DNA of 64,000 bases from positions 84,472 to 148,471 of the forward strand of contig DASSYR010000046.1 of NCBI GenBank assembly GCA_035703165.1, written 5' to 3'. Origin of the DNA: AWTP1-9 sp035703165. GTDB taxonomy: Bacteria; Bacteroidota; Bacteroidia; Chitinophagales; Chitinophagaceae. Under the pieces are notes generated by a model that worked only from the letters and a program-made list of their open reading frames with translations, did not search any database and was not told the DNA's origin. Below, piece after piece: positions 1 to 8,332 of this stretch. The stretch's first letter is position 1. Each line of letters begins with the position of its first letter. The translations under genes were made by a program, and so were the position numbers.

Positions 1-1024
1 GCTCTGTATATCGTTCAATTAATTTGCCTGGAGAATCTTTCCCTTTTATTACACCTTCCAATGCAAAATGCAACTGAAAATCCAAAACAGAATTCAAACC
101 ATAATAAAGATTCTGGTCATTGTATGTTGTGAGTGTTTTGGGGCCAACATAATTACTGACCATAACATCAGAGCCAACTAACTCTCCGAAAAGAAAAAAG
201 TTTTTCTTGCCGAGTGAATACGCATACTCTCTAACATAGGAGCAAAAGCGGCTGATAGCTACCTCACCCATGTGTTTTACAGCATCCAGCCGAAAACCGT
301 CAATATCTGTTTCCCTTATCCAATAACAATGAATAGCTGTCAAAATTTTTTGCACATAGATCGCTTCTCTTGATTCATCATTTTTAAATGCTTTCAGACT
401 GAAGAAATCACCTTCTCTTGTTTCCGGGTAATCATCAAAATTTCTTATTTGCCCTTTGCGGCCATATAATGCCGGGTTTCTCAATTCAACCGGAACAGGT
501 CTATCGGGATAGCGCCATTCCCCAAATGGAAATTCAATTCCTTCATGATAATAATATGGATTGCCCTCCGGATAATTCCAATTATCACCAATATGATGTA
601 AAACAATATCGAGAAATACCCGCATGTCATAATTATGGGCCATTTCTACCAGATCCTCCAGGTCTGCTTTTGTACCAAAGCGCTCATCTATTTCCAAATA
701 ATTTTCAATAGCATAACCATGATAGGATTCCGGATTATTTTTAAAAACAGGACTTAGCCAGATTGCCGTACAACCCAGATGTTTGATATAATCCAGGTTG
801 TTGATGATACCACGAAGTGTACCGCCGCATTGCTTGCCTAACTGCACATCATCTCCAAATCCAGGATGCCTTACATCAAAATCTGCACTATGCCGTTTGT
901 TACTGTCGTGAAAGCGGTCAACCAATAAAAAATAAATAAACTCTTCCCGCCATTCACGGTGACAACTCTTCCAGTATGTTTTACCTGGTTTGGGAGAGAG
1001 GTCTATATCTTTAATTGATTTCAT
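1..1024 (-). CDS. GH13 alpha-amylase family protein (C-terminus beyond window)
   Basis: Glycoside hydrolase family 13, expected to cleave alpha-glucosidic bonds. The open frame runs from an ATG at 1024 off the left edge with no stop (341 codons visible). Three of the four family motifs can be read: region I DIVLHH (about residues 139-144), region II GFRLDAVKH (243-251, with nucleophile Asp247) and region III FGELVG (acid/base Glu281). Region IV would lie outside the window. No signal peptide is seen, so a cytoplasmic glycan enzyme is likely. The start overlaps the end of the SRPBCC gene by 14 bp, so the two are probably co-transcribed. The substrate cannot be told from the part seen. Confidence 0.85.
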   Translation of the reverse strand, partial: MKSIKDIDLSPKPGKTYWKSCHREWREEFIYFLLVDRFHDSNKRHSADFDVRHPGFGDDVQLGKQCGGTLRGIINNLDYIKHLGCTAIWLSPVFKNNPESYHGYAIENYLEIDERFGTKADLEDLVEMAHNYDMRVFLDIVLHHIGDNWNYPEGNPYYYHEGIEFPFGEWRYPDRPVPVELRNPALYGRKGQIRNFDDYPETREGDFFSLKAFKNDESREAIYVQKILTAIHCYWIRETDIDGFRLDAVKHMGEVAISRFCSYVREYAYSLGKKNFFLFGELVGSDVMVSNYVGPKTLTTYNDQNLYYGLNSVLDFQLHFALEGVIKGKDSPGKLIERYTE

Positions 1025-1541
1025 TTTCGTCTGATTTAATAAATTGAGAACTTGATTTCATAGCATTAAGACTCTTCTTTGCATCACCCAACATTTGTTT
1101 TAAGCACCATTTGCAATACCAGTCCGCAAAAAGAAAACAAAGGATATTATTAAGTAATCCTTTTGGCTTTTTATAAGTGATGGAAAGTTCAGCCTTTGTG
1201 CCCTTGTTAAACATTGGAGCAGTAGTTAAATGCATCTGGAACCAGGAATAAATAATCATTTTTGCTTTCCCAACGGTTTCCCATATTTTTTCCTTTCCTT
1301 CTATCCACTGTGTTACTTCAACTGTAAAGTCCATTTTAATGCCCATCATTTTCCCTGTCCATCTGTATTTTGTACCGGGGCCGTTATGTTGTTCAGTTAA
1401 ATAATCCAATTTCAATTTGCTACCTATCATCATCCATGATGACTTGGTCATGTGCATACCGGTTACACCAAGATTGTCAATAAACTTAAATACATCACCC
1501 GGTGCTGCATCATATATCTCTATTCTTTCGATAGATTTCAT
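1011..1541 (-). CDS. SRPBCC-family (polyketide cyclase/START-like) protein
   Basis: A 176-residue protein beginning MKSIERIEIYDAAPGDVFKF, typical of the SRPBCC helix-grip fold in which a first beta strand leads into a helix and a seven-strand sheet forms a hydrophobic ligand cavity. A central run of W- and T-rich strands (YRWTGKMMGIKMDFTVEV) and a long C-terminal helix fit that fold. No catalytic residues are defined for this group and the ligand is unknown. It sits in the overlapping minus-strand run between the PRPP-synthetase-like gene and the GH13 gene. The family call rests on fold-like pattern only. Confidence 0.6.
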   Translation of the reverse strand: MKSIERIEIYDAAPGDVFKFIDNLGVTGMHMTKSSWMMIGSKLKLDYLTEQHNGPGTKYRWTGKMMGIKMDFTVEVTQWIEGKEKIWETVGKAKMIIYSWFQMHLTTAPMFNKGTKAELSITYKKPKGLLNNILCFLFADWYCKWCLKQMLGDAKKSLNAMKSSSQFIKSDENEIN

Positions 1542-1552
1542 ATCGCTTTCAT

Positions 1553-2452
1553 TTAATCTACTACAAAACAGTTTTTACATATTTCATCAGCAAGTAATTC
1601 ATCCACTTTAATTCCGTTTGAAGGATGTATGATTGAATTACAGGTAACTATTTTTTCTGCTCCTGCCTTTATTAATTTATCATAAGCCCTTGATGCCATC
1701 ACGGGGTGAATACCGATACATATTGGTGGTTTCATACCAGCCTTTTTCAGGTGGCCGATTGTTTCAATCATTGTATGTGCAGTGGAAATAATATCATCCA
1801 CAAGAACTGGCACATGGTTTTGATATTTTTCTACTTGCGGCACTGATACCTGTACATTACGGTCACCTTTACGAATTTTTTCCAATACAATAAAAGGTGC
1901 CCCGGCGTCGTCAGCAACTTTGCTTACCCATTGTTCACTTTCACTATCGGGGCCAATTAACACTGCGTTTTGTATATTTTGCTTAATCCACTCTGAAATC
2001 AGCGGCGATGCATGTAAAACAGAAGTATGAATAGAATAGATTTCGTTAAGCGATGTTCGCCTGTGTAAGTGGGGGTCAATGGTAATAAGCTTATCAACAA
2101 AACCGGAAATGAGCCTTGCAAATAAATCAGAACTGATGCATTCTCCATCTGTAAATCTTTTATCCTGTCTCATGTAAGCCAGGTAAGGAGCTACAAGTGT
2201 TACTGAAGAAGCACGGAACTCTTTCAGTGTTTTTGCCAAAAAATATAGTGGCAATATTTTATTGTCAGGGTGATGGAGTGAACAAACAATTATTGCTTCT
2301 TTCTCAAACACGTTTGAAATGACTTTTACATAGGTTTCGCCGTCAGGAAAATGCCGGATGATGGCTTCTCCCTGCTCAACATGCAATAACTCCGTTAAAG
2401 AGCGGCACAACAGCTCATTGCCCGGTATGCTGAATAAAACACAGTTATTCAT
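1553..2452 (-). CDS. Ribose-phosphate pyrophosphokinase family protein
   Basis: A 299-residue PRPP-synthetase-family protein (ribose 5-phosphate + ATP to PRPP + AMP). Visible marks are the PRPP-binding loop VLVDDIISTAHTM near residues 216-228, the GPDSES segment, and DPHLHRR, all in the usual order. It is shorter than housekeeping PrsA (about 310-315 residues) and diverged in the catalytic flexible loop, so a specialised paralogue rather than the essential enzyme is likely. Its start overlaps the end of the phosphorylase gene by 8 bp, and the RNase gene lies just upstream, suggesting recycling of ribose phosphate from RNA or nucleotide breakdown. That pathway role is inference. Confidence 0.8.
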   Translation of the reverse strand: MNNCVLFSIPGNELLCRSLTELLHVEQGEAIIRHFPDGETYVKVISNVFEKEAIIVCSLHHPDNKILPLYFLAKTLKEFRASSVTLVAPYLAYMRQDKRFTDGECISSDLFARLISGFVDKLITIDPHLHRRTSLNEIYSIHTSVLHASPLISEWIKQNIQNAVLIGPDSESEQWVSKVADDAGAPFIVLEKIRKGDRNVQVSVPQVEKYQNHVPVLVDDIISTAHTMIETIGHLKKAGMKPPICIGIHPVMASRAYDKLIKAGAEKIVTCNSIIHPSNGIKVDELLADEICKNCFVVD

Positions 2453-4001
2453 TGATTAAATATTTAATGATATCCTGACTATTATTTTTATAGTATTCAT
2501 AGGCGTACTCCAGTTCACCGGGTGAGTTGGCATGAATGGTAAACAATGGCTGCCCGCTTTCCACTTTTTCTTTTAATTGAATGCGAAAATCAACCCCTGC
2601 TTCCGGGGTATCCGGTGCACCAGCAAGCTTTGCCATTTGTGCCACTTTCCTGTTATTTATTTCATGAATGGTACCGGCAAAATCTGCTTCAATTATTTTA
2701 GTATAACGGGCTTTTCCAGGTTCCTTAAACCCGCCCTGTGCTTCACAGATGGCAATGAATTTTTTAAAAGCTTCTCCGCTTTTTAGTTTATCTGTTACAA
2801 TCTCCCGTGCAGCGTCTTTTGGCATACCCCATGCAAGGCGCACAAGCTCTTCTGCAATCAAGATTGATTTCTCCAATAAATCTTTGGGAGCATCTTTTTT
2901 ACATTGCAATACTTGCAGCACATCTCTTGCCTCCAGGGCTGGTCCTATTCCATAGCCTATAGGTTGAGAGCCATCGGAAAATATTACCTGTGTCTTTATG
3001 TCAACGAACTCCGAAACTTCTTTTAATCTTAATGCTAATTGTATTCCGCTATCCATGCTTCTCACTTTTGCGGTCGGACCAACGGGTATATCAATTAAGC
3101 AATGTGTAGAGCCTGCTGCAGCTTTTTTAGAAAGGATAGAAGCAATCATTTGCCCTTCGCTGTCAATATCCAATGCTTTTTCCACCCGTATAATCAAATC
3201 ATCCGCAGGGCTAAGTTTCACTGCGCCTCCCCAGGCGATACATCCGTTTTCTTTTTCTACAACCTTTCGGATTTCTTGCACACTTAAATGCACATTAGTC
3301 AATACCCCCATAGTATCGGCAGTACCAGCTGGCGATGTAATTGCTTTTGAAGAAGTCTTTGGTATGGTAATACCGAGCGAAGCAATGATGGGTACCACTA
3401 TCATTGTGGTACGATTACCAGGTAAGCCGCCAACGCAATGCTTGTCTGCAATTACCCCTTTTCCCCAATAGAGATGATTGCCTGCATCAATCATGGCCCG
3501 GGTCAGGTACCGGATTTCATCCATGTTCATATTATTGCCAGAGCAAGCAGACACGAATGAAGACAGGAAAATATTGGAATACTTTTCATCTACGATGTCG
3601 CTGATTATTTCATGATATGCCTGCTGGTCAAGTGCACTGCCATATAATTTAGCTCTCACATGAGCTATTGAACGCAAAGGTTCAGTATGAGAAACACTCA
3701 AAAAATCACCTTCCTGAACTGTCAATTTTTTGGCTGCACTATCCGATAAACTGATTTCACCTTCAGCCAGCAGCCCATCACTTGTAACATTCAGTGTGGC
3801 GATAATACTTGTACCGTTGAAAGAAACCGTTACTCTTGTCAAAGCCTGAAAACCTTCTGACTTACAAACATGACAACTGGCAGGCATAAATACTACCAGT
3901 TCCTGGTTCGTATCTATGTGCAGGTTTTTAAAAGTAAGCAAGTGCTGATGTTTTTCATTTATACCTGTTTCTTTATAGTGATGTTGTATTTGCATATACA
4001 T
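2445..4001 (-). CDS. AMP phosphorylase / thymidine phosphorylase family protein
   Basis: A 518-residue member of the nucleoside phosphorylase II family. It carries an N-terminal extension of about 90 residues and the active-site stretch SSKAITSPAGTADTMGVL, both of which match archaeal-type AMP phosphorylases better than bacterial DeoA (about 440 residues). AMP phosphorylases split NMPs with phosphate into base and ribose 1,5-bisphosphate. Starts at codons 1 or 3 (4001 or 3995) are both possible. It overlaps the MBL RNase gene by 29 bp and the PRPP-synthetase-like gene by 8 bp, so the three form one translation-coupled unit. Whether it uses NMPs or nucleosides cannot be settled from sequence alone. 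Confidence 0.82.
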   Translation of the reverse strand: MYMQIQHHYKETGINEKHQHLLTFKNLHIDTNQELVVFMPASCHVCKSEGFQALTRVTVSFNGTSIIATLNVTSDGLLAEGEISLSDSAAKKLTVQEGDFLSVSHTEPLRSIAHVRAKLYGSALDQQAYHEIISDIVDEKYSNIFLSSFVSACSGNNMNMDEIRYLTRAMIDAGNHLYWGKGVIADKHCVGGLPGNRTTMIVVPIIASLGITIPKTSSKAITSPAGTADTMGVLTNVHLSVQEIRKVVEKENGCIAWGGAVKLSPADDLIIRVEKALDIDSEGQMIASILSKKAAAGSTHCLIDIPVGPTAKVRSMDSGIQLALRLKEVSEFVDIKTQVIFSDGSQPIGYGIGPALEARDVLQVLQCKKDAPKDLLEKSILIAEELVRLAWGMPKDAAREIVTDKLKSGEAFKKFIAICEAQGGFKEPGKARYTKIIEADFAGTIHEINNRKVAQMAKLAGAPDTPEAGVDFRIQLKEKVESGQPLFTIHANSPGELEYAYEYYKNNSQDIIKYLINE

Positions 4002-5385
4002 TAGTGTTAAATAAAGTGATTGCCTGATTTTGTTGCTGTATGTGTACAGGAATTTTTAATTCATCCTGAATCTTTACTCTTAATACTTCCTGAGCTGATG
4101 GCTCACCATGTACTAAAAATATTTTCTTGGGTAATTGATGAAATTTTTTTAGCCACTCAATCAACTCTGATTGGTCAGCATGAGCAGAAAGGCCTGATAT
4201 TTCAACAACTCTCGCCTTGACGGGAACATACTTTCCATGAATTTTTATTTCATGCGCCTTGTTTTGCAATGCCCTGCCTCTTGTCCCCTCGGCCTGGTAA
4301 CCGATTAAAAGGATAATATTGTTTTCATGCGGAGCCAGATGTTTCATGTATTCAAGCACACGGCCGCCTGTGAGCATTCCGCTTGCTGAAATCACAATCT
4401 TGCTTCCATGTTTGTGAATAATATCTTTTGTGTTATGCCAATCCCTGTTAATGACTACATCCTTGCACACACTCATACATTCGTCATGCTTCAGCTTGTG
4501 CCATTTTGGGTTATTACATAAAATTTCTGTTGCATCTGCAGCCATTGGGCTATCCAAAAAAACGGGCAGCCAATGAGAGATTTTATTTTTCCTTTTTAAT
4601 CCAGTTATTAGATTCATTATTTCCTGGGTCCGGCCAACTGCAAAACTTGGTATCAGTACAGCGCCATGCTTATCGTTTGCTTCATTGATTATAGCAGCCA
4701 ACTGTTCAGAAGGCTCTGCCTTTCCATGCAAGCGGTCGCCATAAGTTGATTCCATTATTACGAAGTCAGCCTTGTCTATATTTGCCGGTGGTAGTAAAAA
4801 GTCTGATTGATAACGGCCAATATCGCCGGAGAAAATAATAGTCTTATTATAGCAATTCAATTGAACACAGGCACTGCCGAGGATATGGCCGTTCTTTCGG
4901 AATTGAAAGCTGATATGGGATGATAACTGAATCATTGAACTGTGCTCCACTGTTTCAAAACGACTTATAGCAAAATCAACATCTTCGGTTTTGTAAAGGG
5001 GCAATGCCGGTTTATGTTTGGAATAGCCTTCCCGGTTGGCTTTTTCTGCATCTTCTTCCTGTATTTTGGCGCTGTCATATAAAATGATTTCTGCCAAATC
5101 TCTTGTTGGCTGCGTCATGTAAATCTTTCCTCTAAAGCCTTTTTTTACAAAGAGAGGAATATACCCGCAGTGGTCAAGATGTGCATGTGTTAGCAAGAGC
5201 ACATCAATATCACCGGGGTCCACGGGTAATTCCTCACGGTTTTTCATTCTCAATGATTTTATGCCCTGAAACAGGCCACAATCAACCAATATATTTAATT
5301 CAGGAGTCCGTAACAGGTGTTTAGAACCTGTTACTGTTTCAGCCGCTCCCAATGACTGTAATATGATTTCGTTTGTTGTTTTCAT
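3973..5385 (-). CDS. MBL-fold/beta-CASP RNA exonuclease-like protein
   Basis: A 470-residue metallo-beta-lactamase-fold hydrolase with a beta-CASP insert, the architecture of CPSF73/YSH1-type ribonucleases. The zinc motif THAHLDH lies at residues 66-72 and further metal ligands occur in FSGDIG and in the C-terminal SGLSAHADQSEL and LVHGE segments. The middle domain has the expected MESTYGDRLH region. It is predicted to act on RNA in the cytoplasm. It is the first gene of an overlapping trio with the AMP-phosphorylase-like and PRPP-synthetase-like genes, which suggests RNA is degraded and its ribose-phosphate recovered. Confidence 0.88.
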   Translation of the reverse strand: MKTTNEIILQSLGAAETVTGSKHLLRTPELNILVDCGLFQGIKSLRMKNREELPVDPGDIDVLLLTHAHLDHCGYIPLFVKKGFRGKIYMTQPTRDLAEIILYDSAKIQEEDAEKANREGYSKHKPALPLYKTEDVDFAISRFETVEHSSMIQLSSHISFQFRKNGHILGSACVQLNCYNKTIIFSGDIGRYQSDFLLPPANIDKADFVIMESTYGDRLHGKAEPSEQLAAIINEANDKHGAVLIPSFAVGRTQEIMNLITGLKRKNKISHWLPVFLDSPMAADATEILCNNPKWHKLKHDECMSVCKDVVINRDWHNTKDIIHKHGSKIVISASGMLTGGRVLEYMKHLAPHENNIILLIGYQAEGTRGRALQNKAHEIKIHGKYVPVKARVVEISGLSAHADQSELIEWLKKFHQLPKKIFLVHGEPSAQEVLRVKIQDELKIPVHIQQQNQAITLFNTNVYANTTSL

Positions 5386-5396
5386 TGTTCTTTCTT

Positions 5397-6041
5397 TTAG
5401 CGCATTTTATGACTCCGGTTTACCAATGGTTTTACAGGATATTCATTAAGGATACTATGCACTGCAGGATGCAGGTCGTGACTGATATGTGATGCGTCAT
5501 AAATATCTCCCTCTGCCGTTCCTGTCCAAACCAGTTTATTATTTTTCCTGTCAATAAAATTTAAAGTGATAGAACCATTAACATATTCCTGTTTTTGAGT
5601 GGTAGAATAACCGGGGAAGCCTGAATACCCATAACCATACGAAGGATAATGCCGGTAATAATATCCATAGGGATAGGGTGTATAATAAAAGCTTCCAAAG
5701 TAATAAGGCCGGTAATAGTAACTGGAGGGATAGGAAGTTATTACCCGTTCTTTTTTTGCATTGGTTATTACCAGTTGCATTAAGATATCTGGGCTTTCTC
5801 CGTCAAACATATACCCCCTGTCGCTCATGCACTGTCCGAAATAATTACGGATATTATTACGGATAATTTCATTGTTATATGGTGTGTTTGCCGTGTCTGC
5901 CTTATCAGGCAGCCATGCAAATGTTTTATATTGGCTGAAATCAACTGACCGGTCATAATCGTTGGATACGGCATTGTAGGTAGTACTGCAGCCAACCAGC
6001 ACTATTAATGCAATGCTTAAAATCCAGATACTCGCTTTCAT
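5397..6041 (-). CDS. DUF4136 lipoprotein
   Basis: A 214-residue exported lipoprotein. The signal segment ends in the lipobox LVGCS (Cys18) and is followed by the DUF4136 pattern DYDRSVDFSQYKTFAW near the start, with a closing LVWTGTAEGDI strand pair near residue 175. The middle (about residues 105-145) is very rich in Tyr, Pro and Gly, a low-complexity insert. The family is common in Bacteroidota envelopes and has no assigned function. It is 11 bp upstream of the RNase gene and is probably in the same transcript. Confidence 0.8.
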   Translation of the reverse strand: MKASIWILSIALIVLVGCSTTYNAVSNDYDRSVDFSQYKTFAWLPDKADTANTPYNNEIIRNNIRNYFGQCMSDRGYMFDGESPDILMQLVITNAKKERVITSYPSSYYYRPYYFGSFYYTPYPYGYYYRHYPSYGYGYSGFPGYSTTQKQEYVNGSITLNFIDRKNNKLVWTGTAEGDIYDASHISHDLHPAVHSILNEYPVKPLVNRSHKMR

Positions 6042-6072
6042 AAATTATATATTTAGATGTTATTAATCATAA

Positions 6073-6615
6073 TTATTCACCCGGCCTTTTCAAAACAAGC
6101 TGATTAAATTTTACGTTTATCTTTTCCTCTCCTGGCAAAAGATTTTGCACATTAAATAGTTGCAGCTCTATTAAAAAATCTCCTGATAAAACGCAGCTTG
6201 TGTTGCCTCTTGGAAGATGCTCCAGTACCGAGTTGAAACTGAATGGCCGGTTCACTCCGTTCAAAAAAAGTGTTCCCTGTGTACTGAATTTCTGTTTAGG
6301 ATGACTTTTAGTTTGTACAAAAGCAATATTCATCTTGCCACTAAAGACCAATTCCTGGCCCGCCAGTTTTTGCAGGAGCATGTTTAAGGAATCATTTTCT
6401 GTTATTATAGTGGGAATCACCAGCCGCAGGTGCATTTCTGCTTTATCATAATTCAAATGCATGAATAAATGATTGCTCACTGCCGTTACACCTGCACCTC
6501 TGTACCTTCCGCTGGCGAGTATAGTCCCCGACTTTGTTTGGTACACTTGTGCGGCTGATGAAATTCCCATAACCAGGAACCATACAACCCATATTGCCAT
6601 TAAACCTAAGCGCAT
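6073..6615 (-). CDS. YceI-like secreted protein
   Basis: A 180-residue protein with a signal peptide (cleavage near SSA/AQVYQ) and a YceI-like lipocalin-type barrel: paired strands such as MHLRLVIPT, VFSGKMNIAFVQ and STQGTLFLNGVNRPFSF. YceI proteins bind long isoprenoid or lipid ligands in the periplasm. It lies next to a respiratory gene cluster, so a quinone- or lipid-related role is possible but not shown. Motif conservation is weak, so the family call is moderate. Confidence 0.6.
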   Translation of the reverse strand: MRLGLMAIWVVWFLVMGISSAAQVYQTKSGTILASGRYRGAGVTAVSNHLFMHLNYDKAEMHLRLVIPTIITENDSLNMLLQKLAGQELVFSGKMNIAFVQTKSHPKQKFSTQGTLFLNGVNRPFSFNSVLEHLPRGNTSCVLSGDFLIELQLFNVQNLLPGEEKINVKFNQLVLKRPGE

Positions 6616-6697
6616 AGAAAATGATTTTTAAAATTTGATAGTAGGCTCACATTTCCGATAACTTCTTTAACACATAAAGAATACCGGCTTAAAATCA

Positions 6698-7096
6698 TTA
6701 ATGATGCCCGTTCATATTCATGCCCTGGTGACTGCCGCCAGAATGCATTCTACCACTATGCATCCGCATCATGTTTCTTTGAAACATTTGATGTGACCGG
6801 TATTTCCTGCCATTCATATCCATGCAATGTCCATTGCGTAACTGGCGGTTTTTGCCATTTTTCAACTGGTAGGAGCCGTCTGGGTGCATTACGGTACTGT
6901 TATGTAATGTCATCGGGTTTTCCATCATCATTTCCTTTCCATTCAAGCTGTGGTACATTTTCCCGTCTTTCATTATCAGGTGTTCATCATTTACAGTTAT
7001 ACCTTGTTGATTTGCGTTCACAGTTGACGCTTGTTGGGCAAATGATACAGTTGTCAGTAGTACTATTGACATAGCTACTAAAAGAATCTTTTTCAT
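6698..7096 (-). CDS. DUF6799-type secreted protein with Met/His-rich tail
   Basis: A 132-residue protein with a clear signal peptide (MKKILLVAMSIVLLTTVSFA). The body holds two tandem copies of a motif of the form LIMKDGKMYHSLNGK ... MHPDGSYQLKNGK, the DUF6799 pattern. The last 30 residues are rich in Met, His, Gly and Ser, a composition that often binds Cu or Ag in the periplasm. Metal binding is inferred from composition. It begins 5 bp after the stop of the upstream barrel protein gene. Confidence 0.7.
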   Translation of the reverse strand: MKKILLVAMSIVLLTTVSFAQQASTVNANQQGITVNDEHLIMKDGKMYHSLNGKEMMMENPMTLHNSTVMHPDGSYQLKNGKNRQLRNGHCMDMNGRKYRSHQMFQRNMMRMHSGRMHSGGSHQGMNMNGHH

Positions 7097-7101
7097 AATG
7101 T

Positions 7102-7995
7102 TTATTTTTTTTGTTTCGAAAATTTATAAAATACTCCTATGGACCAGAAAAAAGTATTGCTGAGGTCTTCCTGATAGGTATTCAGATTGTCAGTAATTGT
7201 TGCCGGGTTTACGGGTATTGCATATACGGGCAGGAACTGAAACCGAAAATGTTTTAAATCATATCTTACAGGGACACTGAACTCGTAATTCTGAATATTG
7301 AGAATACCTCCACTCATCATACCAGTGCCCATTGTATTACTGCCGCCAGCATTAATCATGTGTTGCCCAAACCGCTTATTGTTATTGTAGTTGCTGTAAT
7401 AATTTTGTGTGCCGCTATACAACGAAAAGGTTGGGCTGATCTTCAGGTTATCATTCGCTGTATAAAAATTATGGCTTATAGCTGCACTAAAAATAAAATC
7501 ACTTTGATTGCTGAAATATATAGTGCCATCAGCATACACTTCCAGTATGTCAAAATCATAATCGGCATAGGCATTCAGGTTAGCAGTTAATGCAGATTTG
7601 ACTGTAGAGCTTTTATTATTGAAAACATAACCCGTTGCAGAAACTCCAGCATTAAAGTTTTTCTTATAATAATCGTATCCGCCGGAAGCTGTGAATAAAT
7701 CAATCCTGTTTTGCTGCGAAGCAGCCAGGTAGGATACGATGCCGGTAATAAATAGTCCTGATTTATGATAATATCCGGCAGATGCGGAAATGTAAGGAGA
7801 TTTAATTGAGCCTTTACGTCCTAAAAAAACAATGTCGCTGTTAAACGCAGTGCCTGCTAAAATGTAAGATGACTCTTTTGTAACAGCAGAGCTTGAATCT
7901 GGCCCCTTTTTCTCCTGTGAAAATGATGATAATGGCACAACAATAAGGATTATCACAAACAACGAAAGAAAATTTATCTTTTTCATATACTGCAT
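7102..7995 (-). CDS. Predicted outer-membrane beta-barrel protein
   Basis: A 297-residue protein with an N-terminal signal segment (MKKINFLSLFVIILIVV after residue 3; starts at codon 1 or 4 are possible) followed by alternating aromatic/hydrophobic strands such as SASAGYYHKSGLFITGIVSY and ending with FFWSIGVFYKFSKQKK, a typical barrel-closing strand. No named family is recognised. Its place between the porin/cytochrome genes and the Met/His-rich secreted protein suggests an envelope role with that cluster. Confidence 0.65.
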   Translation of the reverse strand: MQYMKKINFLSLFVIILIVVPLSSFSQEKKGPDSSSAVTKESSYILAGTAFNSDIVFLGRKGSIKSPYISASAGYYHKSGLFITGIVSYLAASQQNRIDLFTASGGYDYYKKNFNAGVSATGYVFNNKSSTVKSALTANLNAYADYDFDILEVYADGTIYFSNQSDFIFSAAISHNFYTANDNLKISPTFSLYSGTQNYYSNYNNNKRFGQHMINAGGSNTMGTGMMSGGILNIQNYEFSVPVRYDLKHFRFQFLPVYAIPVNPATITDNLNTYQEDLSNTFFWSIGVFYKFSKQKK

Positions 7996-8048
7996 TTAAT
8001 ACTTTTCTACTACGTTCAATCAAGGGTACGGATATGATGAAATCAACT

Positions 8049-8312
8049 TTATTCACCTGCCTGCATAAATTCTGTTATCTTCTTATATTCATCTTCCGTA
8101 AGCATGGCCCTCTGCCGCATGTGGGTGTTAATTACTTCCCACTGTGTATTGGTGAAAGCAGAACTGGGCGGTGTATTATGGCATCGCAGGCAGTTTTCGC
8201 TCCATAACTGAGTGCCACTTTTGTCGGTTATCCTGGTCGTTACACAACTGGCGATGACTAACCCCGTTGTAAGTATCAGGGCAACTATTATTATTAATGT
8301 ATTACGTTTCAT
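8049..8312 (-). CDS. Small c-type cytochrome lipoprotein
   Basis: The gene starts at ATG 8312 (87 residues). A longer upstream frame exists, but only this start gives a proper signal sequence, MKRNTLIIIVALILTTGLV, ending in a lipobox IASC (Cys23). A single haem-binding motif CLRCH lies at residues 41-45 and methionines near MRQRAML could supply the sixth ligand. It is therefore a membrane-anchored monohaem cytochrome on the periplasmic side, 20 bp downstream of the porin gene and in line with a second cytochrome and the NrfD module. Confidence 0.82.
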   Translation of the reverse strand: MKRNTLIIIVALILTTGLVIASCVTTRITDKSGTQLWSENCLRCHNTPPSSAFTNTQWEVINTHMRQRAMLTEDEYKKITEFMQAGE

Positions 8313-8332
8313 AAAAAATAATTTAAGTGTTA

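Noticed and set aside
418..711. A 97-residue plus-strand ORF near the left end
   Set aside because: Antisense to the GH13 gene, whose catalytic motifs are plain on the minus strand.
1435..1452. Another TGAC-N-GTCA-like site
   Set aside because: It lies inside the SRPBCC coding region and has different spacing from the two upstream palindromes.
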